From Lacrimispora sphenoides (GTDB taxonomy: Bacteria; Bacillota; Clostridia; Lachnospirales; Lachnospiraceae), in the NCBI RefSeq assembly GCF_900105215.1, contig NZ_FOIP01000002.1:744001-808000 (forward strand): a DNA stretch of 64,000 nt. Direction: 5' to 3'. A program made the translations under genes and the position numbers. A model generated the notes under the pieces. The model saw only the letters and a list, made by a program, of their open reading frames with translations, did no database searches and was not told the origin of the DNA. This document shows positions 33,810-42,996 of the stretch, piece by piece (the first letter of the stretch is position 1; each line of letters begins with the position of its first letter).

Positions 33810-34829
33810 ATGCAGATAGGAAAAGCAAGTATTAGATTTGAAGAACCTCCGATTATCGAAAGCATGGCTTCCATAGTCGGTAAAAAAGAAGGCCAGGGTC
33901 CCTTGGGAAGTTTGTTCGATGTAGTAGAGCAGGATGACATGTTTGGGTCGGACAACTGGGAAAAGGCAGAAAGTGCCCTTCAAAAACAGACAGCTGATCT
34001 GGCCATTGAAAAGGGAGATATCCGGAAAAAGGACATTCGATATTTATTTGCAGGAGACTTACTGGGCCAGCTGATCGCCACTTCCTTTGGAACGGTAGAT
34101 TTGGAAATTCCCTTATTCGGTTTGTTCGGAGCCTGTTCCACCATGGGAGAAGCTCTCAATCTGGGGGCTATGACCGTAGCAGGGGGCTATGCGGATAAAG
34201 TCATGGCCATGGCTTCCAGTCATTTTGCAACGGCTGAAAAGCAATTCCGTTTCCCGCTGGGATATGGAAACCAGAGGCCGTTTTCCTCCTCTTGGACTGT
34301 CACCGGCTGCGGTGCGGTGGTACTCACCAAGTACAGAAAAGAAGGAATCGCAGCCATCACCGGAATCACTACCGGACGCATGGTGGATATGGGCATCAAA
34401 GACTCCATGAATATGGGGGCTGCCATGGCTCCTGCCGCCTTCCATACCATTCAGCAGAATTTTGATGATTTTCAGGTGGATGAATCCTATTATGACAAAA
34501 TCATTACAGGAGATTTAGGCCAGGTCGGCCGGACGATCCTGCTTGATTTTATGAAGAATAAAGGACATGACTTAGAAAAGATCCACACGGATTGTGGGAT
34601 CGAGATATTTAACAGCGAAGACCAGGATACTCATGCAGGAGGAAGCGGCTGTGGATGTGCGGCTTCCACCCTTTGCTCCTATATCCTTCCTAAAGTTCAA
34701 AGCGGTACGTGGAAACGAGTCCTGTTCGTGCCCACCGGCGCCCTCCTTTCTACAGTGAGCTTTAACGAAGGTGAGACGATCCCTGGGATTGCCCATGCAG
34801 TTGTGATCGAAAATATGGGAAACCTATAG
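33810..34829 (+). CDS. spoVAD: Stage V sporulation protein AD
   Basis: 339 aa from ATG 33810, chosen because GGAGAG lies six bases upstream and the product then begins MQIGKASIRFEEPPIIESMA and matches the 338-aa Bacillus protein; ATG 33780 would add 10 residues. Thiolase-like fold with FGLFGACSTMGEALNLGAM and HAGGSGCGCAASTLCSY. SpoVAD binds dipicolinic acid on the cytoplasmic side of the channel. Confidence 0.95.
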   Translation: MQIGKASIRFEEPPIIESMASIVGKKEGQGPLGSLFDVVEQDDMFGSDNWEKAESALQKQTADLAIEKGDIRKKDIRYLFAGDLLGQLIATSFGTVDLEIPLFGLFGACSTMGEALNLGAMTVAGGYADKVMAMASSHFATAEKQFRFPLGYGNQRPFSSSWTVTGCGAVVLTKYRKEGIAAITGITTGRMVDMGIKDSMNMGAAMAPAAFHTIQQNFDDFQVDESYYDKIITGDLGQVGRTILLDFMKNKGHDLEKIHTDCGIEIFNSEDQDTHAGGSGCGCAASTLCSYILPKVQSGTWKRVLFVPTGALLSTVSFNEGETIPGIAHAVVIENMGNL

Positions 34830-34835
34830 CCATGC

Positions 34836-34900
34836 AGAAATATTTGTACTGTTTGTGTGTGGGAGCTTGCTCACTAAGCACAAACAGTACAAATATTTCT
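34836..34900. repeat. Long perfect palindrome 1 inside the spoVA operon
   Basis: 22-bp perfect stem, arms 34836-34857 (AGAAATATTTGTACTGTTTG start) and 34879-34900, 21-base loop containing GAGC-TT-GCTC. No T-run follows. Confidence 0.9.
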
Positions 34901-34916
34901 ATAGGGCGCAGCCCGC

Positions 34917-34955
34917 ATTCATAATTTGGCGATGCATTTTCGCCAAATTATGAAT
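34917..34955. repeat. Perfect palindrome 2 inside the spoVA operon
   Basis: 16-bp perfect stem ATTCATAATTTGGCGA / TCGCCAAATTATGAAT with a 7-base loop. It lies 44 bases before the spoVAE start. Confidence 0.9.
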
Positions 34956-34998
34956 GGCATGGTCAAACACATTAACAGTTAAAAGAAAGGAGACATCC

Positions 34999-35355
34999 AT
35001 GGAATACTTGAAAGCATTTTTAGTAGGAGGAGCGATCTGCGCCCTGGTGCAGATATTAATGGATAATACAAAACTGATGCCCGGACGAATCATGGTACTT
35101 CTGGTAGTAACCGGAAGCATCCTTGGCGCGATTGGTATCTACCAGCCCTTCGCTGACTGGGCCGGAGCCGGGGCAACGGTTCCTCTTCTTGGCTTTGGAA
35201 ACACCTTATGGAAAGGTGTTTCAAAGAGCATGGGAGAGGATGGATTCTTAGGAATCTTTAAAGGGGGATTTACTGCAAGCGCTGTAGGAATCTCCGGAGC
35301 TCTGATCTTCGGTTATCTGGGATCCATTTTATTTAAGCCTAAAATGAAGAGCTGA
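34999..35355 (+). CDS. spoVAE: Stage V sporulation protein AE (SpoVAEb type)
   Basis: 118 aa from ATG 34999 (AAAGGAGACATCC). Residues MEYLKAFLVGGAICALVQIL and FADWAGAGATVPLLGFGNTL are characteristic; three to four membrane segments. Shares ancestry with SpoVAC (same GGAICALxQ motif). It is separated from spoVAD by 169 bases with two palindromes, unusual for this operon. No spoVAF or gerA-like gene follows. Confidence 0.93.
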   Translation: MEYLKAFLVGGAICALVQILMDNTKLMPGRIMVLLVVTGSILGAIGIYQPFADWAGAGATVPLLGFGNTLWKGVSKSMGEDGFLGIFKGGFTASAVGISGALIFGYLGSILFKPKMKS

Positions 35356-35388
35356 TACGATCAGGAAGGAACATAGTTCCGTTACAAA

Positions 35389-35436
35389 AAGGGTGCCTTA
35401 AAAACCAATTTGGTTTTTAAGGCACCCTTATGTTTT
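35389..35436. terminator. Bidirectional terminator of spoVA operon and PBP gene
   Basis: Perfect 20-bp stem beginning AAGGGTGCCTTAAAAACCAA with almost no loop; T-rich flanks on both sides of the stem. Confidence 0.9.
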
Positions 35437-35438
35437 TC

Positions 35439-38090
35439 TTAATAGCCTCCCCAGGGAGGAATCTGCGTTGTGCCGCCAGGATTCTGAGGTGTATGCCCAG
35501 GTCCATACTGCTGCGGAAGACCGCTTGGTGAATCCAGATTATCTCCCGGAGGAAGGATAATGGAGTTTGCAGAATGAATGGTGCAATAACCTGGCATTGC
35601 GAATTTGGAGTCATCCGTTGCTCCTTCTTCTCCCGCAGGAATTGCCATGAATATGGCGGTGGTCCGTTCCGGACAGTAAGGAGTTGGCAAACGGTGGGAT
35701 ACGGAGCAGACCGTTGCACGTACATGATTGTTGCATACGTCGGTGGGAACCGTACCTTTAGCAAAATATTCTGTGTATACCGCATTGCCTCTGGGGTCGT
35801 TGTTACAGACGCCTGAGACTGCCAGTTTGCCGGATTTACGGCAGATCTGAGCGGTTTCTACGCTGTCAGGCACCTGAAAGCCAGGATCAGACATTCCTTC
35901 ATGGACTCTGGTCATGATCTTCCGCCATATGGGTTTGTGGAAGGAGGTGCCTCCGTTTTGTTTCGTCAGTTTCTGGTTGTCGTCGCAGCCGGCCCAGATA
36001 CCAGCGGTATAATAAGGGGTGTAGCCTACGAACCAGATATCATTGTTTGCAGAGGTGGTACCGCTTTTTCCTGCTCCTGACATGCCGGGAATGCGAGCAG
36101 AAGCGCTGGTGGAACCTGGTCCCGAGCTTGAGAACTTTCTGCTGCTTTCCATGGAACCTGCCATGGCATCAGTTAAAAGGAATGCGGTGGAATCCTTTAA
36201 TACCCGGTGGGTTTCCGGCGTATTGTCAATTAACACCTTTCCGTCATGATCCAGTATTCTGGTAAAAAATATGGGCTTTTTGTAAACGCCGCCGTTGGCG
36301 ATGGTAGCAAAGGCGCCGGTCAGTTCTAAGTTGGAAACACCGGTGGTGATTCCTCCAAGGGCCAGAGCCGGGTTATAATCGGTATCGGTTAAGGAGTTAA
36401 TTCCAAAATTCTTGGCATATTCCACACCAAGCTGAGGCGTTACGGTTTCCATCAGGCAGCGGACTGCCACGATGTTCATGGAATAGATAATTCCATCACG
36501 TATGCTGGAGTAGCCTTGATAACCGGAGCTGTACCAGTTGGAGAAGGTCTTATTGCCCACCGTATAGATGGAATCATAATAAACAGATCCAAGGGTGGCT
36601 CCGCAGGTATCAATGGCAGGTGCAAAGGCTGTCAGAATCTTAAAGGTTGAACCTGGCTGACGGTATGTGCCGCTGGCCCGGTTTAAAGTTAAGCTGGCTG
36701 TTTTTTGCCCCCGTCCGCCGCTTATGGCTTTTACCTCTCCGCTTTTCTGGTCCATGAGAACAAAGGAAGCCTGAGGCTGCAGTGTCTTGTGTAGGCTTTC
36801 TCCTAAAATGGTATCCCCATCTTTTAAAAGATAAGCCTTGTATCCGTCTATATCGGCCTGGACTGCCTCTTCGGTATTGTATAAGCCGTCAAACCCCGTA
36901 TCTCCGTTTTCCTTGTGATAACGTTTGATATTTTCTTCGGAGTAATGGGTGGTCGTTCCATCCTTATGGGTAACAGACAGCCTGTATTCAACGGAATATC
37001 TGGCAGCAGAGTAGTTTTCAGGATTGTTGATTTCTTCGTCTACAATGGCCTGAATCGCAGGATCCTGAGTGGTATAAATCGACAAGCCGCCGCTGTAAAG
37101 CATGTTGTGGGCCTGGGTGTCCGTATAACCTAACTGGTCCTTCATGGCTTTTTTGACCTGCTCCACCAGTTCATCTGTAAAATAGCTGTATGGGGTAGAG
37201 GTTTCCTTGGTGGCGGTATCTACGTTCTGGATCCTGGAATAAACATCATCGGACAGGGCTTCATCTTCTTCCTGCTTTGTGATATATCCCTGGTCATGCA
37301 TATACTGAAGAATAACCTTTTGCTTGTCCGAATTGGCTTTTTGCCCTGTAATCGGGTTAAATTTTGAAGGGTTCTGGGTGATCCCTGCAAGGACTGCGCA
37401 TTCTGATAAGGTTAAGTCCGATATATTCTTATTGAAGTATCTTCTGGCAGCCACCTTAACTCCCAGGGAATTGCTTCCCAGGTTAATGGTATTCATATAG
37501 TTGGTTATGATCTGTTCCTTGGACATGGCCTCATCCAGCTTAACGGCTAAAAACCACTCCTGCAGCTTTCGCTCCAGCCGTTCCCCGAAGCTTTTTTCCA
37601 TTCCGCCTCCGAATACGCTGTTTTTAATTAACTGCTGGGTAATGGTGCTTCCCCCGCCTGCCGTGGAATCTCCTGTCAGTACACCCCTTACGGCACGGAG
37701 TATGGAACGCAAATCGATTCCATTGTGCTCCCAAAACCGGGAATCTTCATAGGAAACAAAAGCATTGACGAGATTCTTCGGAAGTTCCTCATAACTGGCT
37801 TCCTCCCGGTTAGAACCTGCAGTTACCAAGGTTTCAGTGACGTTGCCGGCGCTGTCATAGACTGTTGTTGCATATTCATTTGGAACAATGGTTGCGATAT
37901 CTACGTCAGGAGCATTGTCTATGATTCCTTTTACCATGCCGAAACAGATGCTGGCAACAACAATGCTGCCAAATAAGCATAGCACAAATAGACTCTTTAA
38001 AAAGGCAAGAAAGACCTTAGTGGTATATTTCCTTGCTTTTGAATTGGCAGATCTGATCTTTTTTTCTGTTGATTGTTTGCCATAATTCAT
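35439..38090 (-). CDS. Class A penicillin-binding protein (PBP1A family)
   Basis: 883 aa from ATG 38090 (GGAAAGGAGATTTCCT); the longer reading to 38195 passes through repeat units. N-terminal membrane anchor (about 30-55), GT51 transglycosylase: EDSRFWEHNGIDLRSILRAV and GGSTITQQLIKN; transpeptidase motifs SxxK in RQPGSTFKILTAFAP, SMN in GIIYSMNIVAVR and KSGTTSANNDIWF. C-terminus has a Cys-bearing region (ICRKSGKLAVSGVCNNDPRG) and a Pro/Gly-rich tail PGDNLDSPSGLPQQYGPG. Polymerises and cross-links peptidoglycan. It has two SD-hairpin elements upstream. Confidence 0.93.
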   Translation of the reverse strand: MNYGKQSTEKKIRSANSKARKYTTKVFLAFLKSLFVLCLFGSIVVASICFGMVKGIIDNAPDVDIATIVPNEYATTVYDSAGNVTETLVTAGSNREEASYEELPKNLVNAFVSYEDSRFWEHNGIDLRSILRAVRGVLTGDSTAGGGSTITQQLIKNSVFGGGMEKSFGERLERKLQEWFLAVKLDEAMSKEQIITNYMNTINLGSNSLGVKVAARRYFNKNISDLTLSECAVLAGITQNPSKFNPITGQKANSDKQKVILQYMHDQGYITKQEEDEALSDDVYSRIQNVDTATKETSTPYSYFTDELVEQVKKAMKDQLGYTDTQAHNMLYSGGLSIYTTQDPAIQAIVDEEINNPENYSAARYSVEYRLSVTHKDGTTTHYSEENIKRYHKENGDTGFDGLYNTEEAVQADIDGYKAYLLKDGDTILGESLHKTLQPQASFVLMDQKSGEVKAISGGRGQKTASLTLNRASGTYRQPGSTFKILTAFAPAIDTCGATLGSVYYDSIYTVGNKTFSNWYSSGYQGYSSIRDGIIYSMNIVAVRCLMETVTPQLGVEYAKNFGINSLTDTDYNPALALGGITTGVSNLELTGAFATIANGGVYKKPIFFTRILDHDGKVLIDNTPETHRVLKDSTAFLLTDAMAGSMESSRKFSSSGPGSTSASARIPGMSGAGKSGTTSANNDIWFVGYTPYYTAGIWAGCDDNQKLTKQNGGTSFHKPIWRKIMTRVHEGMSDPGFQVPDSVETAQICRKSGKLAVSGVCNNDPRGNAVYTEYFAKGTVPTDVCNNHVRATVCSVSHRLPTPYCPERTTAIFMAIPAGEEGATDDSKFAMPGYCTIHSANSIILPPGDNLDSPSGLPQQYGPGHTPQNPGGTTQIPPWGGY

Positions 38091-38100
38091 AGGAAATCTC

Positions 38101-38205
38101 CTTTCCACTTTACTGCCCATGCTTTTGGGGCATAAAGGTATACCCGCAGGGTATTTCCACTTTACACGCTTTTGGGTGTAAAGGTATGCCTGCAAGGCAT
38201 TACCG
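38101..38205 (-). repeat. SD-hairpin intergenic element, two tandem units
   Basis: On the minus strand: TACCTTTACACCC...GTGTAAAGTGGAAATACCCTG, then GGGTATACCTTTATGCCCC...GGGCAGTAAAGTGGAAAGGAG, directly upstream of the PBP start. The first unit is diverged (GTGTAAAG replaces GGGCAGG), but the arms still pair, a compensatory pattern. Confidence 0.75.
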
Positions 38206-38349
38206 GTATATTATACCAAAAATTGTCGTGCAATTCAACACCTACCATTTTTGGAGATAATCCGGCAAAATATACATGGAAGCTTGCCTGGGCTTATACT
38301 TTTGGGTATAATGGGGGTGATCGGTTAAAAAGAAGAAATGAGGAAGTTT

Positions 38350-39006
38350 ATGAGAAAGTCTTACAGGATTTTATATCAGGGCGGCACAGGAGAAATTACA
38401 GAGAAAAAATCCCGGTTCATTGCTAATTTAAAACCTGTGGAATCAGAGGAAGAAGCGCTGGCATTTATAGAGGAAACAAGAAAAAGGTATTGGGATGCAA
38501 GACATAACTGCTACGCCTGGATTATCGGGAGGGGTGGGGAGGAAAAGCGCCTGAGTGATGACGGGGAGCCCAGCCAGACTGCGGGAAAACCCATGATGGA
38601 TGTTCTGGAAGGTGATAAGCTTGTAAACCTCTGTGCAGTGGTGACCCGGTACTTTGGAGGGACTCTTCTTGGAACAGGAGGCCTGGTAAGAGCTTATTCA
38701 AAGGCAGTGCAGGAAGGGCTAAAGAATTGTACGGCTTTAACCGCAGAACCGGCGGTGAAGCTTTCTATTACTACGGATTATAACGGAATTGGAAAGATCC
38801 AGTATCTTCTGGGACAGCGGGAAATCACGACTCTTGGAACTGAATACACAGACCGGGTGGAGCTTACTGCCCTGGTTCCTGATGAGGCCATAGATAAGCT
38901 TCGGGCCGATATTACAGAGGTGACAGGCGGGAGAGCAGGACTCCTTCTGACAGGAGAGGTCTACTACGGTATTTTTAATAAAGAGGTGATTCTGTTTCCA
39001 GGATAA
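38350..39006 (+). CDS. YigZ/IMPACT-family protein
   Basis: 218 aa from ATG 38350 (GAGGAAGTTT); ATG at 38338 in frame is possible. The N-terminal UPF0029 domain has YWDARHNCYAWIIG, RLSDDGEPSQTAGKPMMDVL and VTRYFGGTLLGTGGLVRAYS; the C-terminal half is the smaller DUF1949-type domain (ITTDYNGIGKIQYLLGQREI). In yeast and animals the IMPACT family affects the GCN2 pathway; the bacterial role is unclear. It starts just downstream of the divergent PBP gene. Confidence 0.9.
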   Translation: MRKSYRILYQGGTGEITEKKSRFIANLKPVESEEEALAFIEETRKRYWDARHNCYAWIIGRGGEEKRLSDDGEPSQTAGKPMMDVLEGDKLVNLCAVVTRYFGGTLLGTGGLVRAYSKAVQEGLKNCTALTAEPAVKLSITTDYNGIGKIQYLLGQREITTLGTEYTDRVELTALVPDEAIDKLRADITEVTGGRAGLLLTGEVYYGIFNKEVILFPG

Positions 39007-39049
39007 AAAAGGAAGGTTTTAATAAACTGTCGAAAAAAGAAGAAAAATC

Positions 39050-39078
39050 TTGCAATATGAAATATAGGATGATATACT
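39050..39078 (+). promoter_or_regulatory. Promoter of typA
   Basis: TTGCAA, exact 17-base spacer, TATACT. Confidence 0.7.
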
Positions 39079-39101
39079 GAATAATCGTGATAAGGTAAAT
39101 G

Positions 39102-39136
39102 AAACTAAGGGCAGAGTTGGTCCTTAGTTTTTTATG
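39102..39136 (+). terminator. Terminator-like hairpin in the typA leader
   Basis: AAACTAAGG / CCTTAGTTT with TTTTTT, starting 24 bases after the -10 box and more than 100 bases before the start codon. A second stem (AATGTAC...GTACATT, 39167-39210) follows. The arrangement looks like an attenuator or a leader that makes a short transcript. Confidence 0.6.
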
Positions 39137-39243
39137 ATATGGGAACAGGATTGCCTGTATTATAAAAATGTACTTTGGCCGGTATATCCTCCGGGAGGCC
39201 GGGGTACATTCTTTGTTTAAAGAAGAGAAAGAAGAGTACATTT

Positions 39244-41076
39244 ATGAAGATGAAAAGAGAAGACGTAAGAAATGTGGCGATTATTGCCCACGTCGATCAT
39301 GGTAAAACAACACTGGTAGACGCCCTGCTTAAGCAAAGCGGCATTTTCCGCGAGAATCAGGAAGTCGTGGAGCGTGTAATGGATTCCAATGATATCGAGA
39401 GAGAGCGGGGAATCACCATTTTATCCAAGAATACGGCTGTTCATTACAACGGAACCAAGATCAACATCATTGATACCCCTGGCCATGCGGATTTCGGCGG
39501 CGAGGTGGAGCGTGTTTTAAAGATGGTAGACGGTGTAATCCTGGTTGTAGATGCATATGAAGGAGTTATGCCTCAGACAAAATTCGTGCTTCGGAAGGCA
39601 TTGGAGCTGGGACTTTCAGTGGTAACCTGCATCAATAAGATTGACCGTCCGGAGGCAAGACCCATGGAGGTAGAGGAAGAAGTATTGGAGCTTCTCATGG
39701 ACCTTGACGCCAGCGAAGAACAGCTGGACTGTCCGTTTGTCTATGCTTCCGCAAAGACCGGATTTGCTAAAAAAGACCTTGATGATCAGGGAACCGACAT
39801 GGCACCCTTGTTTATGACTATCATTGATCATATACCGGCTCCGGAAGGTGATCCGGATGCAAATACCCAGCTGCTTATTAGTACTATTGACTACAATGAA
39901 TACGTTGGACGCATCGGCGTGGGCAAGGTGGATAACGGCAGGATCAGAGTGAACCAGGAGTGCGTGATCGTAAACCATCATGATCAGGATAAATTCCGTA
40001 AGGTTAAAGTTGGAAAGCTGTATGAATACGAAGGCCTTAATAAGGTGGAGGTTCAGGAAGCTACCATCGGTGCCATTGTTGCCATTTCCGGAATTGCGGA
40101 TATCCACATCGGTGATACCCTTTGCTCTCCGGAAAAACCGGAGGCGATTCCGTTCCAGAAGATCTCAGAGCCAACGATCGCCATGAATTTCATGGTAAAT
40201 GACAGCCCTCTTGCCGGTCAGGAAGGAAAATACATCACCTCCCGTCATATCAGAGAGCGCTTATTCAGGGAATTGAATACGGATGTCAGCCTTCGGGTGG
40301 AAGAGACCGATTCTCCGGACTGCTTTAAGGTATCCGGCCGCGGGGAGCTTCATCTGTCTGTTTTGATCGAGAATATGAGAAGAGAAGGCTTTGAATTCGC
40401 TGTCAGCAAGGCTGAAGTTTTGTACCATTATGATGAGAGAAACCACAAGTTAGAGCCCATGGAGATCGCTTATGTTGACGTTCCCGAGGAATTTACCGGG
40501 GCAGTCATTCAGAAGCTTACAAGCCGTAAGGGAGAACTTCAGGGCATGAGCCCTGCCAATGGTGGCTACACAAGACTGGAATTTGCAATTCCTTCCAGAG
40601 GTCTGATCGGTTACCGGGGAGAATTCATGACGGATACAAAAGGAAACGGAATCATGAATACGTCATTTGACGGCTATGCGACTTATAAGGGAGAGTTATC
40701 CTACCGTAAGACAGGATCCCTGATCGCTTATGAGTCAGGAGAATCCATTACCTACGGCCTGTTTAGCGCCCAGGAAAGGGGAAGCCTGTTTATCGGGCCT
40801 GGAGTAAAGGTTTATTCCGGCATGGTTATCGGACAGAATCCAAAGGCAGAAGACATCGAAATCAACGTTTGTAAGACGAAAAAACTGACCAACACCCGTT
40901 CTTCCAGTGCAGATGAGTCTCTTAAACTGACTACTCCAAGGGAGATGAGCCTGGAACAGTGTCTTGACTTTATTGATATCGATGAACTTCTGGAAATCAC
41001 TCCTTCAAGCCTTCGGATCAGAAAGAAAATTTTAGACCCTACCATAAGAAAAAGGTCTTCTATTAATAAAAAGTAA
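39244..41076 (+). CDS. typA: Ribosome-associated GTPase TypA/BipA
   Basis: 610 aa from ATG 39244; the ATG two codons later is also possible. Translational GTPase: P-loop [26 protein letters not shown] (switch I), [14 protein letters not shown] (G3), [10 protein letters not shown] (G4); then domains II, III, V and the TypA-specific C-terminal domain with [20 protein letters not shown]. BipA acts in 50S assembly and stress adaptation. Length matches the family. Confidence 0.95.
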   Translation: MKMKREDVRNVAIIAHVDHGKTTLVDALLKQSGIFRENQEVVERVMDSNDIERERGITILSKNTAVHYNGTKINIIDTPGHADFGGEVERVLKMVDGVILVVDAYEGVMPQTKFVLRKALELGLSVVTCINKIDRPEARPMEVEEEVLELLMDLDASEEQLDCPFVYASAKTGFAKKDLDDQGTDMAPLFMTIIDHIPAPEGDPDANTQLLISTIDYNEYVGRIGVGKVDNGRIRVNQECVIVNHHDQDKFRKVKVGKLYEYEGLNKVEVQEATIGAIVAISGIADIHIGDTLCSPEKPEAIPFQKISEPTIAMNFMVNDSPLAGQEGKYITSRHIRERLFRELNTDVSLRVEETDSPDCFKVSGRGELHLSVLIENMRREGFEFAVSKAEVLYHYDERNHKLEPMEIAYVDVPEEFTGAVIQKLTSRKGELQGMSPANGGYTRLEFAIPSRGLIGYRGEFMTDTKGNGIMNTSFDGYATYKGELSYRKTGSLIAYESGESITYGLFSAQERGSLFIGPGVKVYSGMVIGQNPKAEDIEINVCKTKKLTNTRSSSADESLKLTTPREMSLEQCLDFIDIDELLEITPSSLRIRKKILDPTIRKRSSINKK

Positions 41077-41097
41077 TTGGCGTAAAATGTAATATAA

Positions 41098-41156
41098 AGG
41101 AGGATACTGCCTTCGTTAGCCGAAAATTCGGCAAAGAAGCAGTATCTTCTTTTATT
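41098..41156 (+). terminator. Terminator after typA
   Basis: GATACTGC...TTCG / GCAGTATC with inner GCCGAAAATTCGGC stem, TTCTTTTATTTT after. Confidence 0.8.
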
Positions 41157-41288
41157 TTCCGGCGCTTTCTGCCCTGATATGTCGATATTTTTGGATTGTT
41201 TTCTATCATTTTAAAGCATTCTCCCACATAAATTTAATATTAGCTGTGAAGCATATTAGCAAATAAGTGAAAGAAGAGGGGAAATACA

Positions 41289-41915
41289 ATGTCAGAAAAA
41301 ATGATTGAAAACAACAAAGTGAGCGTCATCGGAGAGATCGTCTCCGGCTTCACCTTCAGCCATGAAGTATTTGGAGAAGGATTCTATATGGTGGATGTTG
41401 CGGTAAATCGTCTTAGTGAACAGGCAGATATCATACCGCTCATGATTTCAGAACGTCTTATTGACGTGGAAGGGGATTACTCAAACTTAACGGTGGAAGC
41501 CATTGGCCAGTTCCGTTCCTATAACCGTCATGAAGGAACCAAAAACCGGCTGGTTCTTTCTGTCTTTGTGAGAGAAGTTCATTTTATAGAAGAGTTTACG
41601 GATTATACAAAGACCAATCAAATTTTTCTGGATGGATACATATGTAAAGCCCCCATTTACAGAAAAACACCTTTGGGAAGGGAAATTGCGGACCTGCTCC
41701 TCGCTGTTAACCGCCCATACGGGAAATCAGATTACATACCCTGCATCGCTTGGGGAAGAAATGCCAGATATGCTTCCGGATTCACAGTAGGAACAAGAGT
41801 AAAAGTATGGGGTAGAGTCCAGAGCAGGGAATACACCAAAAAGTTAACTGAAACAGAGTGTGAAAAAAGAGTGGCTTATGAAGTATCAGTCAGCAAACTG
41901 GAATGTGCGGAATAA
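41289..41915 (+). CDS. Single-stranded-DNA-binding-protein-like protein (two OB folds)
   Basis: 208 aa, ATG after AAGAAGAGGGGAAATACA. Two OB-like halves: residues 10-105 (KVSVIGEIVSGFTFSHEVFG, VEAIGQFRSYNRHE) and 115-205 (IFLDGYICKAPIYRKTPLGR, DYIPCIAWGRNARYASGF, VKVWGRVQSREYTKKL). The second resembles SSB/PriB (the WGRNA and GRVQSREY blocks). It differs from canonical ssb by the doubled fold and lacks the acidic SSB tail. Found alone here, not in the rpsF-ssb-rpsR cluster, so it is probably an accessory SSB. Confidence 0.75.
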   Translation: MSEKMIENNKVSVIGEIVSGFTFSHEVFGEGFYMVDVAVNRLSEQADIIPLMISERLIDVEGDYSNLTVEAIGQFRSYNRHEGTKNRLVLSVFVREVHFIEEFTDYTKTNQIFLDGYICKAPIYRKTPLGREIADLLLAVNRPYGKSDYIPCIAWGRNARYASGFTVGTRVKVWGRVQSREYTKKLTETECEKRVAYEVSVSKLECAE

Positions 41916-42117
41916 ACGCTGTTATTTATAAATATGTGGAACGCCTTACAGGCATGCCGTTTCGCCCGATAACGCAGGGCGGATTTTCCCGGAATGCTTG
42001 GGAAATATTAAGGAAATGGTAAGAAAACTTGCAAAAGTATTAAAATCATGATACTATAATCAGGTTCTAACATAATATGTAAATAATTGCTTTTTAGCTA
42101 TTATGAGGTGCTTAAGG

Positions 42118-42621
42118 ATGAATAAAGGTGCGATACAGGTTATATGCGGGGAAGGTAAAGGAAAGACTGCAGCCGCTATGGGTATGGGAATCGGAGCTCT
42201 GACAAAAAACAAAACTGTGATCATGATACAGTTTTTAAAGGGCTGCCCTGGCCGGGATTCTTTTGATATTATGAAACGCCTGGAACCTGAGATGAAAATA
42301 TTCCGGTTTGAAAAGTCTGATTGCTTTTTTGAAAGCCTTTCTAAAGAACAGCAGGAAGAGGAGCGGATGAATATCCGCAACGGTCTGAATTTCGCCAGAA
42401 AGGTCGTATCAACAGGAGAATGCGATATGCTGATCCTGGATGAAATCCTCGGACTTCTGGACCAGAAAATCATAGAAGCAGAGGAACTTGCAAAGCTGCT
42501 TCAGTCCAAAGTTGATGAGATGGAAGTCATATTAACCGGTAAGGTTTTTCAAAAGGAAATGGAACCGTATGTAGACAGTATTCTGGAAATCAACCATGTT
42601 AAAGTTGACAACACAATATAA
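42118..42621 (+). CDS. CobA/CobO-family cob(I)alamin adenosyltransferase homologue
   Basis: 167 aa from ATG 42118 (GAGGTGCTTAAGG). P-loop VICGEGKGKTAAAMGMGIGA, IMIQFLKGCPGRDSF and Asp in LILDEILGLLDQKII are the CobA pattern (ATP:corrinoid adenosyltransferase). The TGK motif ILTGKVFQKEMEPYVD corresponds to the final block. It is about 30 aa shorter than typical CobA and is an orphan without cobalamin genes around, so the corrinoid substrate is inferred. Its end overlaps the dapA promoter. Confidence 0.8.
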   Translation: MNKGAIQVICGEGKGKTAAAMGMGIGALTKNKTVIMIQFLKGCPGRDSFDIMKRLEPEMKIFRFEKSDCFFESLSKEQQEEERMNIRNGLNFARKVVSTGECDMLILDEILGLLDQKIIEAEELAKLLQSKVDEMEVILTGKVFQKEMEPYVDSILEINHVKVDNTI

Positions 42622-42633
42622 TAATGATAGTAT
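42605..42633 (+). promoter_or_regulatory. Promoter of dapAB
   Basis: TTGACA, exact 17-base spacer, TAGTAT, inside the 3' end of the preceding gene. Confidence 0.75.
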
Positions 42634-42648
42634 GGTAACATACATATT

Positions 42649-42815
42649 AGAGTAGAGGTTGCGTTGCTTATAAGTACCCTGTCCGATGTATCAGGTACAG
42701 ATGAGGGCAGGGGGAAGGAAGAAACGCCGAAGAACGGTATGGCCTGAGCATGCCTGTTCTGGGCATATGGTTAAGAGCCATATGACTGTCATCTTTTTGG
42801 ATGGGGAGCTACTTA
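42649..42815 (+). promoter_or_regulatory. Lysine riboswitch (L box)
   Basis: P1 arms AGTAG (42651) and CTACT (42809); conserved blocks GTAGAGGTTGCG at the start, GCCGAAGAACGG in the middle, GGTTAAGAGCCATATGACTGTC and GGGGAGCTACTT at the end, in L-box order. It senses lysine and controls dapA with the terminator at 42849. Confidence 0.93.
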
Positions 42816-42848
42816 AAGAAGGATGAGATTACCAGATTCTAAACTTTA

Positions 42849-42880
42849 AGAGCTGACCCTGTTGTCAGCTCTATTTTTAA
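42849..42880 (+). terminator. Riboswitch-controlled terminator before dapA
   Basis: AGAGCTGAC / GTCAGCTCT stem, ATTTTT after; 34 bases behind the L box. Confidence 0.88.
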
Positions 42881-42996
42881 TTCATAAGAGTTTAAGTCCG
42901 GTGAAAGAAAAACGCTCCGTTACGGATGCGTACGACCCGCATGGGCCGGATGAAAGTTTACTGAGTATGATGAAAAAGAATCAGGAGGAAGATATC

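Noticed and set aside
38172..38426. 84-aa plus-strand frame across the element upstream of the PBP gene
   Set aside because: Reads through repeat units, has no ribosome site and overlaps the YigZ gene in another frame.
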